From Strigamia acuminata (lineage: Eukaryota > Arthropoda > Chilopoda > Geophilomorpha > Linotaeniidae): DNA of 64,000 bases. The number at the start of each line of letters is the position of its first letter. Positions within the stretch are counted from its first letter, which is position 1. A model generated the notes under the pieces. The model was not told the DNA's origin, searched no databases, and saw only the letters and a program-made list of their open reading frames with translations. The stretch covers positions 21,786,427 through 21,850,426 of the forward strand of contig OX442315.1 of assembly GCA_949358305.1 (NCBI GenBank). Direction: 5' to 3'. Position numbers and translations under genes: made by a program. Positions 1 through 11,500 of this stretch are shown here, in pieces.

Positions 1-820
1 CGAAAATAAGACCATGGTGTTGTGTGTTCGAATGCAACAACGCCTTGTTGTTGAATACAAAACTTCTGAAAACTACTTAAAAAAATGAGCAGAAAAGTAA
101 TCTAAAAAGTGTAAAAGATGAGGGAAAAAATTACACAAAAGTTTTAAAAAATACCACAAACATTTTAAAAATGGCACAAAAGTTTTAAAAAATGGCACAA
201 ACGCTGAAAAAAATTGCACAAAACATAAAGAAAAAACGCCAAAAAAATGAAGATACCACCCAAAAAGAATTCGAATATTTGAAGTGGTGTTGAAATCGAA
301 CAATTTCAAAACATTTGGAAAAACTGTAATACAACATCATATAGTGTTACGATATTCTATTCAAGAAAAAACGGTAGTCAGTGTGGGATCCCACATTTTA
401 TCAAAGAAATCGTGACAAAAGAAGTTTAAAAGGACAATTTGGTGACAAATCTGGGGCCCAACTTCTCCCAGGTCACAAGTTTATGTATCCCCCCCCCCCA
501 GAGAGAGATACGAAAACCTCTGTTTCTATAAACATAGTCAAACAAAACAAAGCAAAACGAGATATTTGCATCTAAATCATTAATTCCAACTAAACTATTA
601 ATTATTGTCCTTATTTTTAATATAGTGTATAATAATAATTATTTTAAAAAGTTAGAAAATTTTAAAAATATTGAACTAAAGACCAAAGAATAATTTAAAA
701 AAAATAAAATTTATTGTTTTTCGAAAAGAAATATAAAATATTTTTAATTGAGGTTATCCCATTTAACAATACTTTCGGTATTTTTTAAATATTTTTTTCT
801 CAAAAGATGGGATAACTGTG
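1..820. other. AT-rich DNA without a recognisable gene
   Basis: The first 820 bases are AT-rich, with short internal A- and T-runs and a C-run near 491-500. The stretch at 100-260 repeats a loose 'ttttaaaaa..ggcacaaa' motif several times, probably decayed simple sequence. No ORF here resembles a protein family I know. Confidence 0.6.
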
Positions 821-836
821 GCGACAGTTTTGCGTC

Positions 837-1262
837 TATACTCTGGTTCGACTCAAGAGGGTGCCATTCTCCCATTGGCCGAGCCGCATTACTCCTACCT
901 CAAGTTTGTATTACTACCACTAGGAGAAGTAGTTTTTATTTTTCTTATGTTTTGTGATTGCTATTACCATTTAAGTTAATTTTAATTTTGATTATTTTTA
1001 TTAAAAAAATGTTATTTCCATTTAGGAAATAAAGTTTTATGCACATATAAATGTAAAACTCATGTTTGTTATGTTTATTGGTTACTATGTCTGGATAGTA
1101 AACAATTTTGAATTTTTGGCAGTTGCCTAGGCAATCGATTACAATGTCTGTACATTGTAATGCCTTTCTGGTGTTTGGGTCTACATTTTTGGATCACTAC
1201 ACCAGTGATACGGCTCGGCCAATGGGAGAAGGGCACCCTCTTAAGTTGAACCAGAGTATACA
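837..1262. repeat. Inverted repeat, ~50-bp arms, ~320-bp spacer
   Basis: The arm at about 838-887 (tatactctggttcg ... ttggccgagcc) reappears inverted at about 1211-1262 with roughly 90% identity; weaker similarity continues outward on both sides. Just inside the right arm a small perfect hairpin (atcact-acacc-agtgat, about 1193-1209) is present. The right arm lies just upstream of a TATATAAG box (about 1331-1339) and the gag fragment. The pair could therefore be one LTR-derived segment and an inverted partial copy, or the ends of a foldback element. I saw no convincing target duplication. Confidence 0.6.
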
Positions 1263-1330
1263 TGACGTTACCGCCAGGTAAAACGTCTCACCTGCGTATT
1301 GGCACCGACCAATCAGGATCGAGCGCATAG

Positions 1331-1339
1331 ATATATAAG
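1331..1339 (+). promoter_or_regulatory. TATA-like box upstream of retroelement gag
   Basis: The sequence tatataagg lies about 140 bases before the gag-like ORF. An LTR promoter box is the natural reading, but I could not define LTR ends or a primer binding site. Confidence 0.3.
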
Positions 1340-1479
1340 GTGTTTATTATCAATAATCATCAACAATCATTTGCAGTTGCGTTGTATCATTTTCAACCTA
1401 TATCGGCGCATAATTCAAGATTTGGAACCGGAACAACGTTTTTGACGAAAATCGAAAATCTACAAAGCAAACAAAAATT

Positions 1480-1896
1480 ATGACGACTGGAAGCGGAAGT
1501 TCGGTGAAAATCGAAGGACTGGAAAAAGATAACTTCGATTCATGGAAAATCCACAAGGAAACGACTTGGGGAAAAAGTAAACTTTTAAGTTACGTGGACG
1601 GACCATCGAAACTATGGAAAAAATTCGACGAAATCCATTCGGACGGAGGAAGAACAGTCACGTTACTAAAACAAATGATTCCATACAAAATGGCCGAAGG
1701 TGTAAGCGTACGAGACCATTTAAGACAATTTTTTGACGCGGTCGGCAAATTGAACGAAATGGGCGTAACAATTCATCCTACAGTCACAACAGTATTGTTG
1801 CTGTATAGTTTGCCGAAGTCCTACGAGATTTTTCAATGCGCGATCGAAAACCTTGCCGAATTACCAAACCTGGCGAACGAAACAAAACTGCGTTAA
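1480..1896 (+). pseudogene. Copia-type gag fragment (degenerate)
   Basis: This 138-codon ORF starts MTTGSGSS and resembles the N-terminal gag domain of Ty1/copia retrotransposons (UBN2/Retrotran_gag families). It shows 'EGLEKDNFDSWKI', 'VRDHLRQFFDAVGKLNEMG' and 'LLYSLPKSYEIFQCAIENL', a version of the copia 'LL.SLP.SY' signature. It is much shorter than an intact gag and runs directly into protease-region sequence without the CCHC zinc knuckle, so the middle of gag is deleted. No integrase, reverse transcriptase or RNase H follows. It is a dead remnant inferred from motifs. Confidence 0.7.
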
Positions 1897-1920
1897 AAAG
1901 CGAGAAACCAAAGTAAAAAA

Positions 1921-2986
1921 AATGGTGTTTGGACAGCGGAACAACTTCACACTGTTGTTCGAACGAATCTAAATTTTCAAAAATCGAATTCCTTGAACAC
2001 TGGTATGCGAAATCGTCTAGTGGCGCGCAATCGGAAATTAACGGAATAGGAACAGCCAAAATTCTTGTCAAAACTGAAAACGAAATTTGAAATTTGAAAT
2101 TAAAAAAACGCTGCTGTTGCGGGATTTTCGACTAAATTTGATGTCTGTCGGGAAAATCACCGATAATAGATACACAGTATTGTTCGACGATAAAATCGCA
2201 AAAATCATAAATCCAGAAGGACAAGTTGCGTATATGGCAAAACGGAAGCGAGACGGTAAATATTACATCATCGACAAAAGCGCAAAACAAGTCGAAACGA
2301 CAACTCAAGCGGAAATCGAAACAAGAATTGTACCAAAAATAACACCAAAACCGGAAGCGCTGAAAATTAAGATCATCGAAGAATCGGAAGAATCAGAAGA
2401 ATGGGAAGAATCGGACGCACACGGCGAACAAAACGAACCTGCGTTCAAAAGCAAGAAACAGTCGAAAAAATGGTTGTTGGACAGCGGAGCAAACTCACAC
2501 TATTGTTCGAACGAATCTACATTTTCAAAAATCGAATTCCTTAAACACTGGAAGATGAAATTGGCTAATAATGCACAACCGGAAATTAACGGAATAGGAA
2601 CAGCCACAATTTTTGTCAAAACTGAGAACGGAATTGTATATGTGAAGTTAAAAGAAACGCTGCTCGTGCGGGATTTGCAAATAAATTTAATGTCTGTCGG
2701 AAAAATCACCGATTATGGATACACATTTTTGTTTGATGACAAAATCGCAAAAATCATAAATCCAGAAAGACAAGTTGCGTTTACGACAAAACGGAAGCGT
2801 GACGGTAGATATTACGTCATACAAGAACAAGAATCATACAAAAAATACCGTACTTTTGCAAAAATACAGTATTCTTGGTGTCTCAGCCGCGGCTACTATT
2901 CGATGGTGGCTACAATTCGAGAGCGACTCTTAATCAATAAAATACGGCATATACCGCCATCGAATAAGAGCCGCGAGTTTAAATGA
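1921..2986 (+). pseudogene. Copia-type protease-region remnant, internally duplicated
   Basis: The ORF at 2087-2986 contains 'WLLDSGANSHYCSNES' (about codons 128-143), the aspartic protease DSGA signature of copia pol, followed by the usual downstream segment with 'LLVRDLQINLMSVGKIT'. The same module occurs twice: 1921-2310 and 2469-2835, offset about 548 bp. In the first copy the protease motif is out of frame with the ORF and its DSGA is altered. Only the gag-protease junction survives, and the tail of the ORF is made of unrelated hairpin repeat. The reading is a truncated, tandemly duplicated retroelement with no catalytic core beyond protease. Confidence 0.7.
2888..2975. repeat. Small hairpin repeat (MITE-like) in retroelement tail
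   Basis: Arms at 2888-2909 (cgcggct..tattcgatgg) and about 2953-2975 are inverted copies with one or two mismatches, separated by about 43 bases. The hairpin sits inside the last codons of the broken copia ORF. It may be a small inserted foldback element; no clear target duplication was found. Confidence 0.5.
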
Positions 2987-3184
2987 TAGAAATAAATAAA
3001 TAAAATGAAGAACAATTTGTTAGATTTTTTAAAGTTTTTAATAAAACTATTTTTTTTCTATAATTATGTTCTATAGTTATGTTCGCCTGCCCGAACGTTC
3101 AAACACTGGTCCGTTCGCCTGCCCGAACGTCCGAACGAGTGTTCGACTGTTCGTTATTTTTATTATGTAGCCATTACATTCTGA

Positions 3185-3407
3185 GGGATGGACTAATCGT
3201 CAGCCGTCAGTCGACTGTCACCTGTCGAATGTCGATCGTTGCGGCTGACCATCGACCGTCGACGGCTGACTGTCTACTGTCGGCCGTCAGCTGTCGACTA
3301 TCGTCTCCGTCGGTCGTCGACCTGTTGCGGCCGTCGCTCTACAGTCGAATTCTGACGGTCGCGACAGTCGACGGCTGACAGTTGACAGCTGCCGATTAGT
3401 CCATTCC
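3185..3407. mobile_element. Non-autonomous hAT-like MITE, 223 bp, with 8-bp TSD
   Basis: The element begins gggatggactaatcg and ends with the inverted copy cgattagtccattcc (14 of 15 bases match). It is flanked by the direct repeat CATTCTGA at 3177-3184 and 3408-3415. Eight-base duplications are the hallmark of hAT (and P) transposases. The interior is GC-rich in AT-rich surroundings and consists of degenerate short words (GTCGAC, CTGTCG, GGCTGAC) read in both directions, so the whole element can fold on itself. There is no transposase; an ORF across it (3079-3378) is only a chance frame. Confidence 0.75.
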
Positions 3408-6000
3408 CATTCTGATGTGGCTCCCTATGCAAAATGCAAAATGCTCAACGTATATGAAGCATTCCATATTGAGAAATAATAAAAAATGGATGTATAATTT
3501 AAAAAAATAATATTAAATACTTTATTAATTATCTAGTTTATTATACAGATACACAATTATTCGTTTTTTTAAAGAAAAATATAAAAAACGTACATTTTCC
3601 TGTTGATTACAATGCAGCCTTGTACACCAACATGGCCGCCATCATTTGTTTACAAGGGTTGCTAAGCAACCCTTATCCACAATGCAACGCAAGGTCACGT
3701 GCTGAACATACCCTATAGACTTTCTAAACATCAGGTTTAGAAGTCTAAAAAAAGTGACGAAAGTATTCTAAGTTATTAAATGTCATTTCAAAAATTCAGC
3801 AGAAAGCTGAGTTGTACCCAAATGCAAAAATGTACACTTTGAACAAGTTTACCACGTTTCAGTTAAACCAAATTTTACATATGAATTTGAATTTGGATAA
3901 TTTGGTTACAAAAGTATGGATTTATTGGTTCAACTTTCAGCATTTTCGCCAATTTATAACCGAATTAAACACAAAATGAAGTAAACAAAATATCAAATGA
4001 AATAAACAAGCACAAATTCATAATGAACTAGTTTTGTCATTGCGCCATTATGCTAAATCAACATGTGCCGAATTGACGTAGATCCGTTCGTTGAAATAGC
4101 TGCGAAAAAAATTCAAGGTACCAACACTCAAGCCATTTTAGTGAGCAAAACAACCCATCCTACTAATCGGGTAACAAACTTGCGCACTGTTACACCCAGT
4201 CTAAGCATCAGGTCTCAGGACCAAAAAATCACTAAAAGAGCTCGTTTTGGAAATATTTCATATTCCTGCACAATTGGCAAATTGAAAACATGAAACATCG
4301 TACAAGTTTGGTCAGTTGGTCATATTTGTGGCATGATTATAGTGTGGTAGTGTGTTTTATTGTTAAAATCAAATACCCTACATTACATTATTTTCAACCC
4401 ACTTAAGTCGCGAAGTTTGCCACCTTTAGTAATTATTACCACTAGACTATTCAGAACATCTGGTTTATTTCCTTTTCCAAGTTATTTTCATTTTTTTTAA
4501 AAAAAATTCATTCATCCTGAAGAACACTTTTGTCGCTTGTATTATTCAATAAATCTGCCGAACTTTTTTCCACATGAAAATTGAAACCATTTGCATAGCC
4601 TACTCGGTTTTGTTTTCACTTCGCCTACTTTAGTTTCTTTGGGTCGGAGACTAATCGATCAGACTGAACTCTTCAAACAAGGCAGCCGACCATTTAGTTA
4701 AAAGCTGGAAAGCACACCTGACCAAAACATTACAACATGTTCTATTCAAACTACTGCTTTGCATTCCTATTTGTTTTAACCAATTTCATTCTTCCGTGCT
4801 TAAAAAACTGAATAAATAAAAATAAACAAAACCAATTAAATTCCTCCTCGAACTACAACTTATTTTCACTATACCAAAAATGGTTTGATAAGCTTCTTTC
4901 AAAAAAATGCCATAAATTTTACACATGACTCGACAAAATGTACAAAAATTATAGGTCGCGTGATTGCACGTACTTTTAGCACCATTTTCACACAACTCAT
5001 TTAGTTAAAAACCCTGATAAAAATCGGAAAATATTTATTTGCCTTAGATCTTTTATTTCAGCAAATTGTATCCAAAAAAATATTTTTATATATCTATTAT
5101 CGATTCTAGTGTTCATCCTATTAATTCTTTTGAATTCATACAAACTAAACATCAAACTTAAATTTTCTGAAGCGGAAAACAAATCAATTATCTATATATT
5201 TCGCTTCAATAAACCCACTTGGTCTTAGTTTACATAATAAGAAATCTGACTCACAAGAACACTTCGTTTCCCTTTCACTGCCTAGACGAATTTTGAACAC
5301 GAGTTTGCTCTCACAACAAACACAAACCACAGTGTTAGCAAGCCGCAAGACGCCAATTAAGTCACCTTTGTACAATTTTTTCCCACATTACTTCCTATTA
5401 CAAATACATGGATGTTATTTTGGCCGAAGCTGACCTTTTGTTTTTACAAGTGTAATGAGAGCGCCCTGTATGTGTGTATGAATTGGGTGCGCATATAAAT
5501 CAGTGGGCAGATGACAGCAAGGGGGATCCACTGGGGCCGTCTGGCCTGCCATATAACCTCACTCATATATGCATTTGCCTTCATAAACAAGTTGTTTCTC
5601 TTGGTAAAGATAGCTCCTGCTGTCTTATCAGAGGGTCTGCGTTCTGTCAACCGAGGTCAAACTAAACGAGCAATCCATCCAAAAAAGAATAAGCAGAAAA
5701 GAAGAAAGGAAAATTTACGCAAGAAAAAATATTAAAAAAGAATTCCATTTAATTTTATTTCATAATTTTTTTTTCTTTTCTTTTTAGTTGACATGACATT
5801 GATTGCCATTTACGACTATTTTTCTTTCGAATTTAAACCGCAGTGCAGCATTTCAAAACAAAAAGTGCAGACATGCTCATTTAAATTTTAGATCCTTAAT
5901 TGCATAATCGCATGCCTAAAATCATCCCACGCCTTTTCCATTAAGCATAAAAAAAATTAAAAAATAGATAATAAAAAAAAAATGATGACTCAGATTAAAG
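3408..6000. other. Intergenic DNA upstream of tinman
   Basis: No gene is recognisable. Notable items are a perfect 21-base palindrome at 3654-3674 and a GC-richer patch at about 5460-5670 (gggggatccactggggccg and surroundings). The patch could be a distal regulatory element of tin; this is inference from composition and position only. Confidence 0.5.
3654..3674. promoter_or_regulatory. Perfect palindrome with RFX X-box form
   Basis: The 21-base sequence from 3654 is a perfect palindrome whose core GTTGCTAAGCAAC fits the RFX-family X-box pattern (GTT-N2-4-spaced half sites). About 20 bases upstream, 'acatggccgccat' contains a YY1-like ATGGC core. Together they look promoter-like, but no transcript start or ORF could be tied to them. 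Confidence 0.4.
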
Positions 6001-6613
6001 ATTGCAAGAGGCCATTCGACTCTGTTCCTCAAACGCGTGTTTCAAACGCAGGGGTTTGTTTCCCACACACGTCACTGGCCACATAGGTCTTAATGTTTAC
6101 CCTTTTCGTCTTCCTCATCACTCTCCAAATGCCAGCATTCTGGCGCCCACCAACCAATCGCGGCTGACCTTCTCCACATCGCATTGACCAGGTAGCCAGT
6201 AAGAAAGGGCACACGGGTGGGAGGACGCGTCAAGGGATCTGCCCCCAGGCGGCGTCTGTCGGGCGACAGATAGCAGAGGCGCCGCCACCGAACACCAAAT
6301 GCGGGGGTGGTTGGAGGAAATGCTGTTATTGTTTGCTACAAAAACCAGGCAAGTAGTGCCACACAACCGAACTCTTCTTCGGTTAAAATCCATGCCACTC
6401 CGTGAGCTTTATCTAGTGTTAAGAAACCCTGCGCTCTACAGATAAATGCTGCCTGTTGCTCTTCGTTGAGGCGACCACATTTGCAGGAAAATGCTCGCCA
6501 TTGAAAATTGATGCGACTTCCACGTTGACGGGCTCGAAAGCTTTGGATCGGGAACTTTCTTTTCGGTTCTTCATTTTCCATTCATCCTGGAGGCGTCGGC
6601 AGACTACCCGGAG
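6001..6613 (+). promoter_or_regulatory. tinman promoter/5' UTR region (inferred)
   Basis: This GC-richer 600-base stretch lies immediately before the tin start codon and lacks a convincing TATA box. GATA-type cores occur (tttatct about 6409, cagataa about 6440), and GATA factors are known partners of NK4 proteins. The transcription start cannot be fixed from sequence alone. Confidence 0.35.
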
Positions 6614-8460
6614 TTGGCCATGCTGGCCACCTCGGCCTCCATGTCCACTCCGTTCTCCGTCAAGGACATACTCAATTTGGGGGACCAAGCAGGACTTGAT
6701 CCGCAGACTCTGTATTGGCAAAATCAAGCGTTGGAGAAAATCCTTTTTGAAAGTGATTCAATAACTGACGATTCGTTCGGAGTGGCAGACCCACATTTAA
6801 TTCCATCGAGAGACTACAATGACAGTTTTGGAAATACCTCGAGCAGTATGACAACGTATGGGATGTCTACAGCGAATGCAAGTTGTATTAATTCGTTGCC
6901 GCCACTCACTTCACCTCACGTGCAGTCGTTAAGTCATTTGTGTCCGCCTTTTCCAAGTGAAAGAGATGAGAATGACTTGATTTTCGGTTCGTTCGGACAT
7001 CAAAAAGGTGACGACCAAATCAATCAAAAAAGTAAGTTTCTTATTAATCTTAGAAATGGGTGATTTAGTGTACGGTTTGTCTGTGAAATGCATAAACACT
7101 AGTTATTTAGTGGGTATTATCTTTAAATCGTAACTTCGTGGAGGTCCATTAAATCATAAGTGAACTGGAAAATTGCAAAATTTTATTTCGCGGTTCGGAT
7201 TTCAGTTTATTTTTTTAAACTGAAACCTTCAGAAAATGCTGTCGTTCAGCTACTTTTAAAAAATTAAAAAGGATAAATTGTGATATCAGAAAAACGTTTT
7301 TGCGAAAGAGTGTAAACACAACTTTGTAACATTCACATAAAACATCCCGAGCTCTACCAGCAGCCAGACGGGACAAAAAGCGCTCTGTTGTGTGATCACT
7401 ATTTTATGCGCTAAACAAATAAATAAATAAATAGAAGAGAACTCCCAACAAGTATGTGTAGTAAACAAAAAAATTAAAAAAAAAAAAAAAAAAAATTGTC
7501 TTTAAAACTACATAAAATTTCAACGCAAGCAATTATTCAAATTTCTTTGCAAAATATACATTTCTGATTAATTGCCACAAATGTATCAAACAGTAATTTT
7601 TAAACTAAATGTTTGGCTGGCTGGAAATTTAATTTCCATTACTATTTGGGGTATTCAGTATTTAATACCCCAAAAATTTACCATAAATTACAATTTAGAA
7701 AATGTATGAAACCTTTACTAACTACCTTAGATGTGTAAATTTATAGAAATTCTTATGTATATTACCAGAATATCTTCAAAATGATATTTAATATTAATTA
7801 TCCGACATAAAACTGTATTTTTCCTACGTTTCTTAGCTTTTCTGATTTCTGATGTTATTAATTTTTCCATTAATATGAAATCCCTTATAATTTATTAATT
7901 TTTTCTTTTTTTTCTTCTTTTTAGAAGACAATTGTCCACTCTCCGGATTTGATTCACCATCAGACCATTCGGGTAAAACCAACGGCCAGAAGCCCAGAAC
8001 TAAAAGGAAACCTCGAATTCTCTTCTCGCAGGCGCAAGTTTATGAATTAGAACGACGTTTTAAGCAACAGCGCTACTTGTCCGCACCTGAACGAGAACAT
8101 CTGGCGCAGATGCTCAAATTGACATCTACCCAGGTAAAAATTTGGTTCCAAAACAGACGCTATAAATGCAAACGCCAACGACAAGACAAAACTTTAGAAA
8201 TGACCGCTTCCGGTCTTGATCAAATGCCGCCAAGACGCATTGCTGTTCCCGTGCTCGTACGAGACGGAAAACCATGTCCGCCAACACCTCCACCGTACAC
8301 ACCTCAATACAACGTAAACGTGCAATCCGTAAATGCATATGGCGGGTACATGACTGGTTCATGTTCGTACGGTCAGGTTCAACAAACGCCATCTTACATG
8401 AACATCCATCATCCAAGCTTTTGGTATTCATCATCACGGAATTCGCGCGTGGTAGGTTAA
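6614..8460 (+). CDS. tin: Tinman / NK4 (Nkx2.5-type) homeodomain transcription factor
   Basis: Two exons, 6614-7031 and 7925-8460, joined by a 893-bp phase-1 intron (GTAAGT...TTTTAG), give 317 aa. The TN (eh1-like) repressor motif [11 protein letters not shown] is at residues 12-22. The homeodomain is at about 166-225, with the recognition helix '[20 protein letters not shown]'. Tyr54 of the homeodomain marks the NK2 class, which binds CACTTGA/CAAGTG-type sites. The NK2-specific domain '[15 protein letters not shown]' is at 243-257. [13 protein letters not shown], rather than the QNHRYK of Nkx2.1/2.2, assigns it to NK4/Nkx2.5. In animals NK4 specifies cardiac and visceral mesoderm. The first in-frame ATG (6614) was chosen; residue 9 gives an expected TN-motif position. 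The protein is shorter than fly Tin but has both conserved accessory domains. Assignment is by motif knowledge, not alignment. Confidence 0.93.
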
Positions 8461-8495
8461 TTAAAGTCACTTCATTTAATGAATTAGTCAAAAGA

Positions 8496-8501
8496 AATAA
8501 A
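8496..8501 (+). terminator. Candidate poly(A) signal of tinman
   Basis: AATAAA occurs 36 bases after the tin stop codon, followed by a T-rich stretch. Another AT-rich run beyond 8570 could provide later sites. Confidence 0.45.
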
Positions 8502-11500
8502 AATAATTTTTTTTTTAAATACAAAATGTCCAATATTTAATTCTATTTTTCATGAGAATTGCAATGTAAAAAAAAAAATGTTATAAACAAAAAAAAAATC
8601 ATCATTGAATTTTATTTATTTATTATTTTTATTTTTATCAAATTTTCAGTGTTGAGTTTAAAATTCTGGATTATGTGTCTGGAATTTTAAAACACCTTCT
8701 GACATTGAACAAAAAAAAAAAATCTGTGTGTGTGCATTAGCCATTTATTTACTCTTCTTTGTAAACAGCGTGTGAGAACTGAGAAAGTGGAATAAACAGA
8801 CTGACAAACCAAATGCAAACACGGCCATTTAACAAACATAATAAAGTAAAAATAAAAATAAAAACAGCCTCATAAATCGTTTAAAAAGTGACCAACTCGT
8901 GCAATACGTGAATATATTTGTGTTTTTTCTTTTGCTTTGGACTGGCTAAACAAATGTTTGCAATCAGTGATGTTTACTGATACTCTCAAGTATCACATAA
9001 TTGCTTGCATTATATTTCTCATTCGTCCCACTAATGGATTTACAGACGGATATGGGTCCATTTCACCGGAAGTGATTGATCTACGTACTTGATTTATGAG
9101 CATCGATGTTGAATATGTTAGAAAATCTCTGTGGAGAAGATTGCAGCAAATCTGTGCCCCAAATGTCTTTGAAGAAGCATTGAATCTTCAAACTAAATGT
9201 TTCGTTTTTATAACCAACGCCTTGTAATTTATATTGAACATTTTAGATCAAAAGTGATGTCAATTGTCAACTAAAGGTTTTCAAGCCTTTGTAATATTTT
9301 AAGTCAATGATAATAAATTTCCAAGATATGAATACAAAATCTAGTAGAACCTGTTTACTAAACATGCGCTAATTTTGTTTGTTTAACTCATTACAACAAG
9401 ATGACATGACATCGTTTCCAAACACGTCTTTGTCAGCTGTCGTTGTGGAAGATATCAAGTTATTGCACTGCTGACTCAGCTGATTTCTGATTTTTTTTCT
9501 TCCATACATTCTATAGTCAGAAAATACTGCTGCAAACAACTACAATTAATTTCCATTTTTCAATAGACAATTTGCAAATTTTATTATGGAATATATGAAA
9601 TATATTTTCTTTGACGGATTATTATGTACAGGACGGGACTGTATAATTTGATGTTCCTGGTAAAATTAAAAAACCCGAACAAATTCCTATCTCCAATCAT
9701 TTCAATGATAAATTCTAAACAGAAATGCTGGTGAACAATTGTAACAACAAATATCACAATATACACACAATTCTGTATTTTTTAAAATGTTATATCGGAG
9801 ATGTACATTTATAATATCTATCTAACACTTCCGATGTCATTTGCCGCAACAAATGTTCAACACATTATACACTATAACCTTAACCTACTCAAATTTATAT
9901 TTGAGGTTACTAATGACAATTTAACGCCCAACCTAATTTCAGCGCATACAGGTCGTTCTCTATATTGTACATATTCACGCTTAATTAATTAATTCAAAGA
10001 AAACTGGGGCAGACCCAACAGTGCTACAACACAGTTTATAACCTTCACAAACTCAATTACACGAGGGCAATAATAAATAAAAACTCGTTTCAAAACTCTT
10101 CTATGCACCTTAGCTCAAATCTCAATTTCAAACAGTTCTCTCTTCTCGATTTCTTGTTTTCTTGGCGCACAATATCTCCTCCATAAATATAGTCGTATCT
10201 TTAGTTGTCCAGAAGATACTTTAAGACCAGAAATAGCCTCGGTTTCCTTTCCGATACAAGAAGCGACCCCAGCACGTGGGCGGCTTGTGGCCAACTCAAG
10301 CACTGAGAAATGTATCTTCAAACTCTATCAGGTAGACATGGCACCGACCATCGTCAGCCAGAGTTCTTCCAAAGCACAAGTCTTTGACGCATGGCGCTTT
10401 AATCAAAGGCGGCGCGTAGTGAGGTCCTATCTCATCTCCTTTAACCCACCCCACTAAAAAACAGCACGTGGCTTAATTGAATTACTTTAGATTTACTTTA
10501 GTTACAGTAGGTATGCATAAAATGTGAATTTTTTCCTTTCAAGTATTAATTTTAGCATGCAATTTTTTTTAAGAAAAAAAAAAAAAGAAAAAAGAATGCA
10601 TTTAGCCAATCTGAAAGAACTGTTTATTAACAACAATGTAGGGCTTAAAAGCATATAAAGAGCCCTCTTGTTTCATGTAATGAATTCCTCTGTTGGAATA
10701 GAGATACAATAATAAATAGAAATGAGAAATGGCTCGGCATTAATCATCGCTCAAATGAAAACGATTGCACGTATTCACACACATTATGTTAGAACAAATT
10801 TTCATTATCAACAGAACCTTAAATCAAATTTAAAGTTGATTAATATAGCCATTCATGCAGCTAGGTCTAAATAAAGGGCATTGAATGTGGGTTTTAGTTA
10901 AATTTATTTAGTAAAAAGTGCTTTTTTAATGCCCGAAAGTCTTCTAGAATATTTATTTTTCCTTAAAAGCAATCATAAAATTTCTTGCAAAAATTTCAAA
11001 TAAAAACTCCGAAAATAGAAAATAATTTCCACGTTTAAAAATGAACAGTGAAGAAAATTTTTCCAATTTTTTTCCCTTCATCATGGGGAATGAAAATGTA
11101 CGCATGAAACTTATCAGGTCGTAAATTAATCATTTCATGATGTAAATTCCATGATACAAAAAAAAAATAAAAAATAAAAACAGATTTAAATTTGGCTGCC
11201 AGCCCAAAATTATTTTTCAAGCAAATGGTTTTCTTAATTTGAAGAAAACACCATTAGACGATAAAATCATGAAGACAAAAAAAAAAAGCAAACTTCTCTT
11301 ATTTCTGTGATTTTTGCTTCAAATTCGATTAAAATTCCAAACTAGTACTGATTGGATTTTTTCTAAAGATCTTCCCACGCTCTTCTCTCCCCTATCACTT
11401 AACGACGGCCGAAATGGTCAATATTTATTCTCAGGAAGAGCATTTTTCCCTCCTGTCATGGTGCAAAACAACTAAAAGCCTTTGCCGCGGTTTATGTGGA

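Noticed and set aside
3079-3378. 99-codon plus-strand ORF
   Set aside because: It runs through the GTCGAC-rich hAT-like MITE; its Ser/Arg-rich translation is only repeat sequence.
6614-8460. Assignment of the plus-strand homeobox gene to Nkx2.1/scarecrow or Nkx2.2/vnd
   Set aside because: Those have QNHRYK in helix 3; this gene has [13 protein letters not shown] and LKLTSTQV, as in NK4/Nkx2.5.
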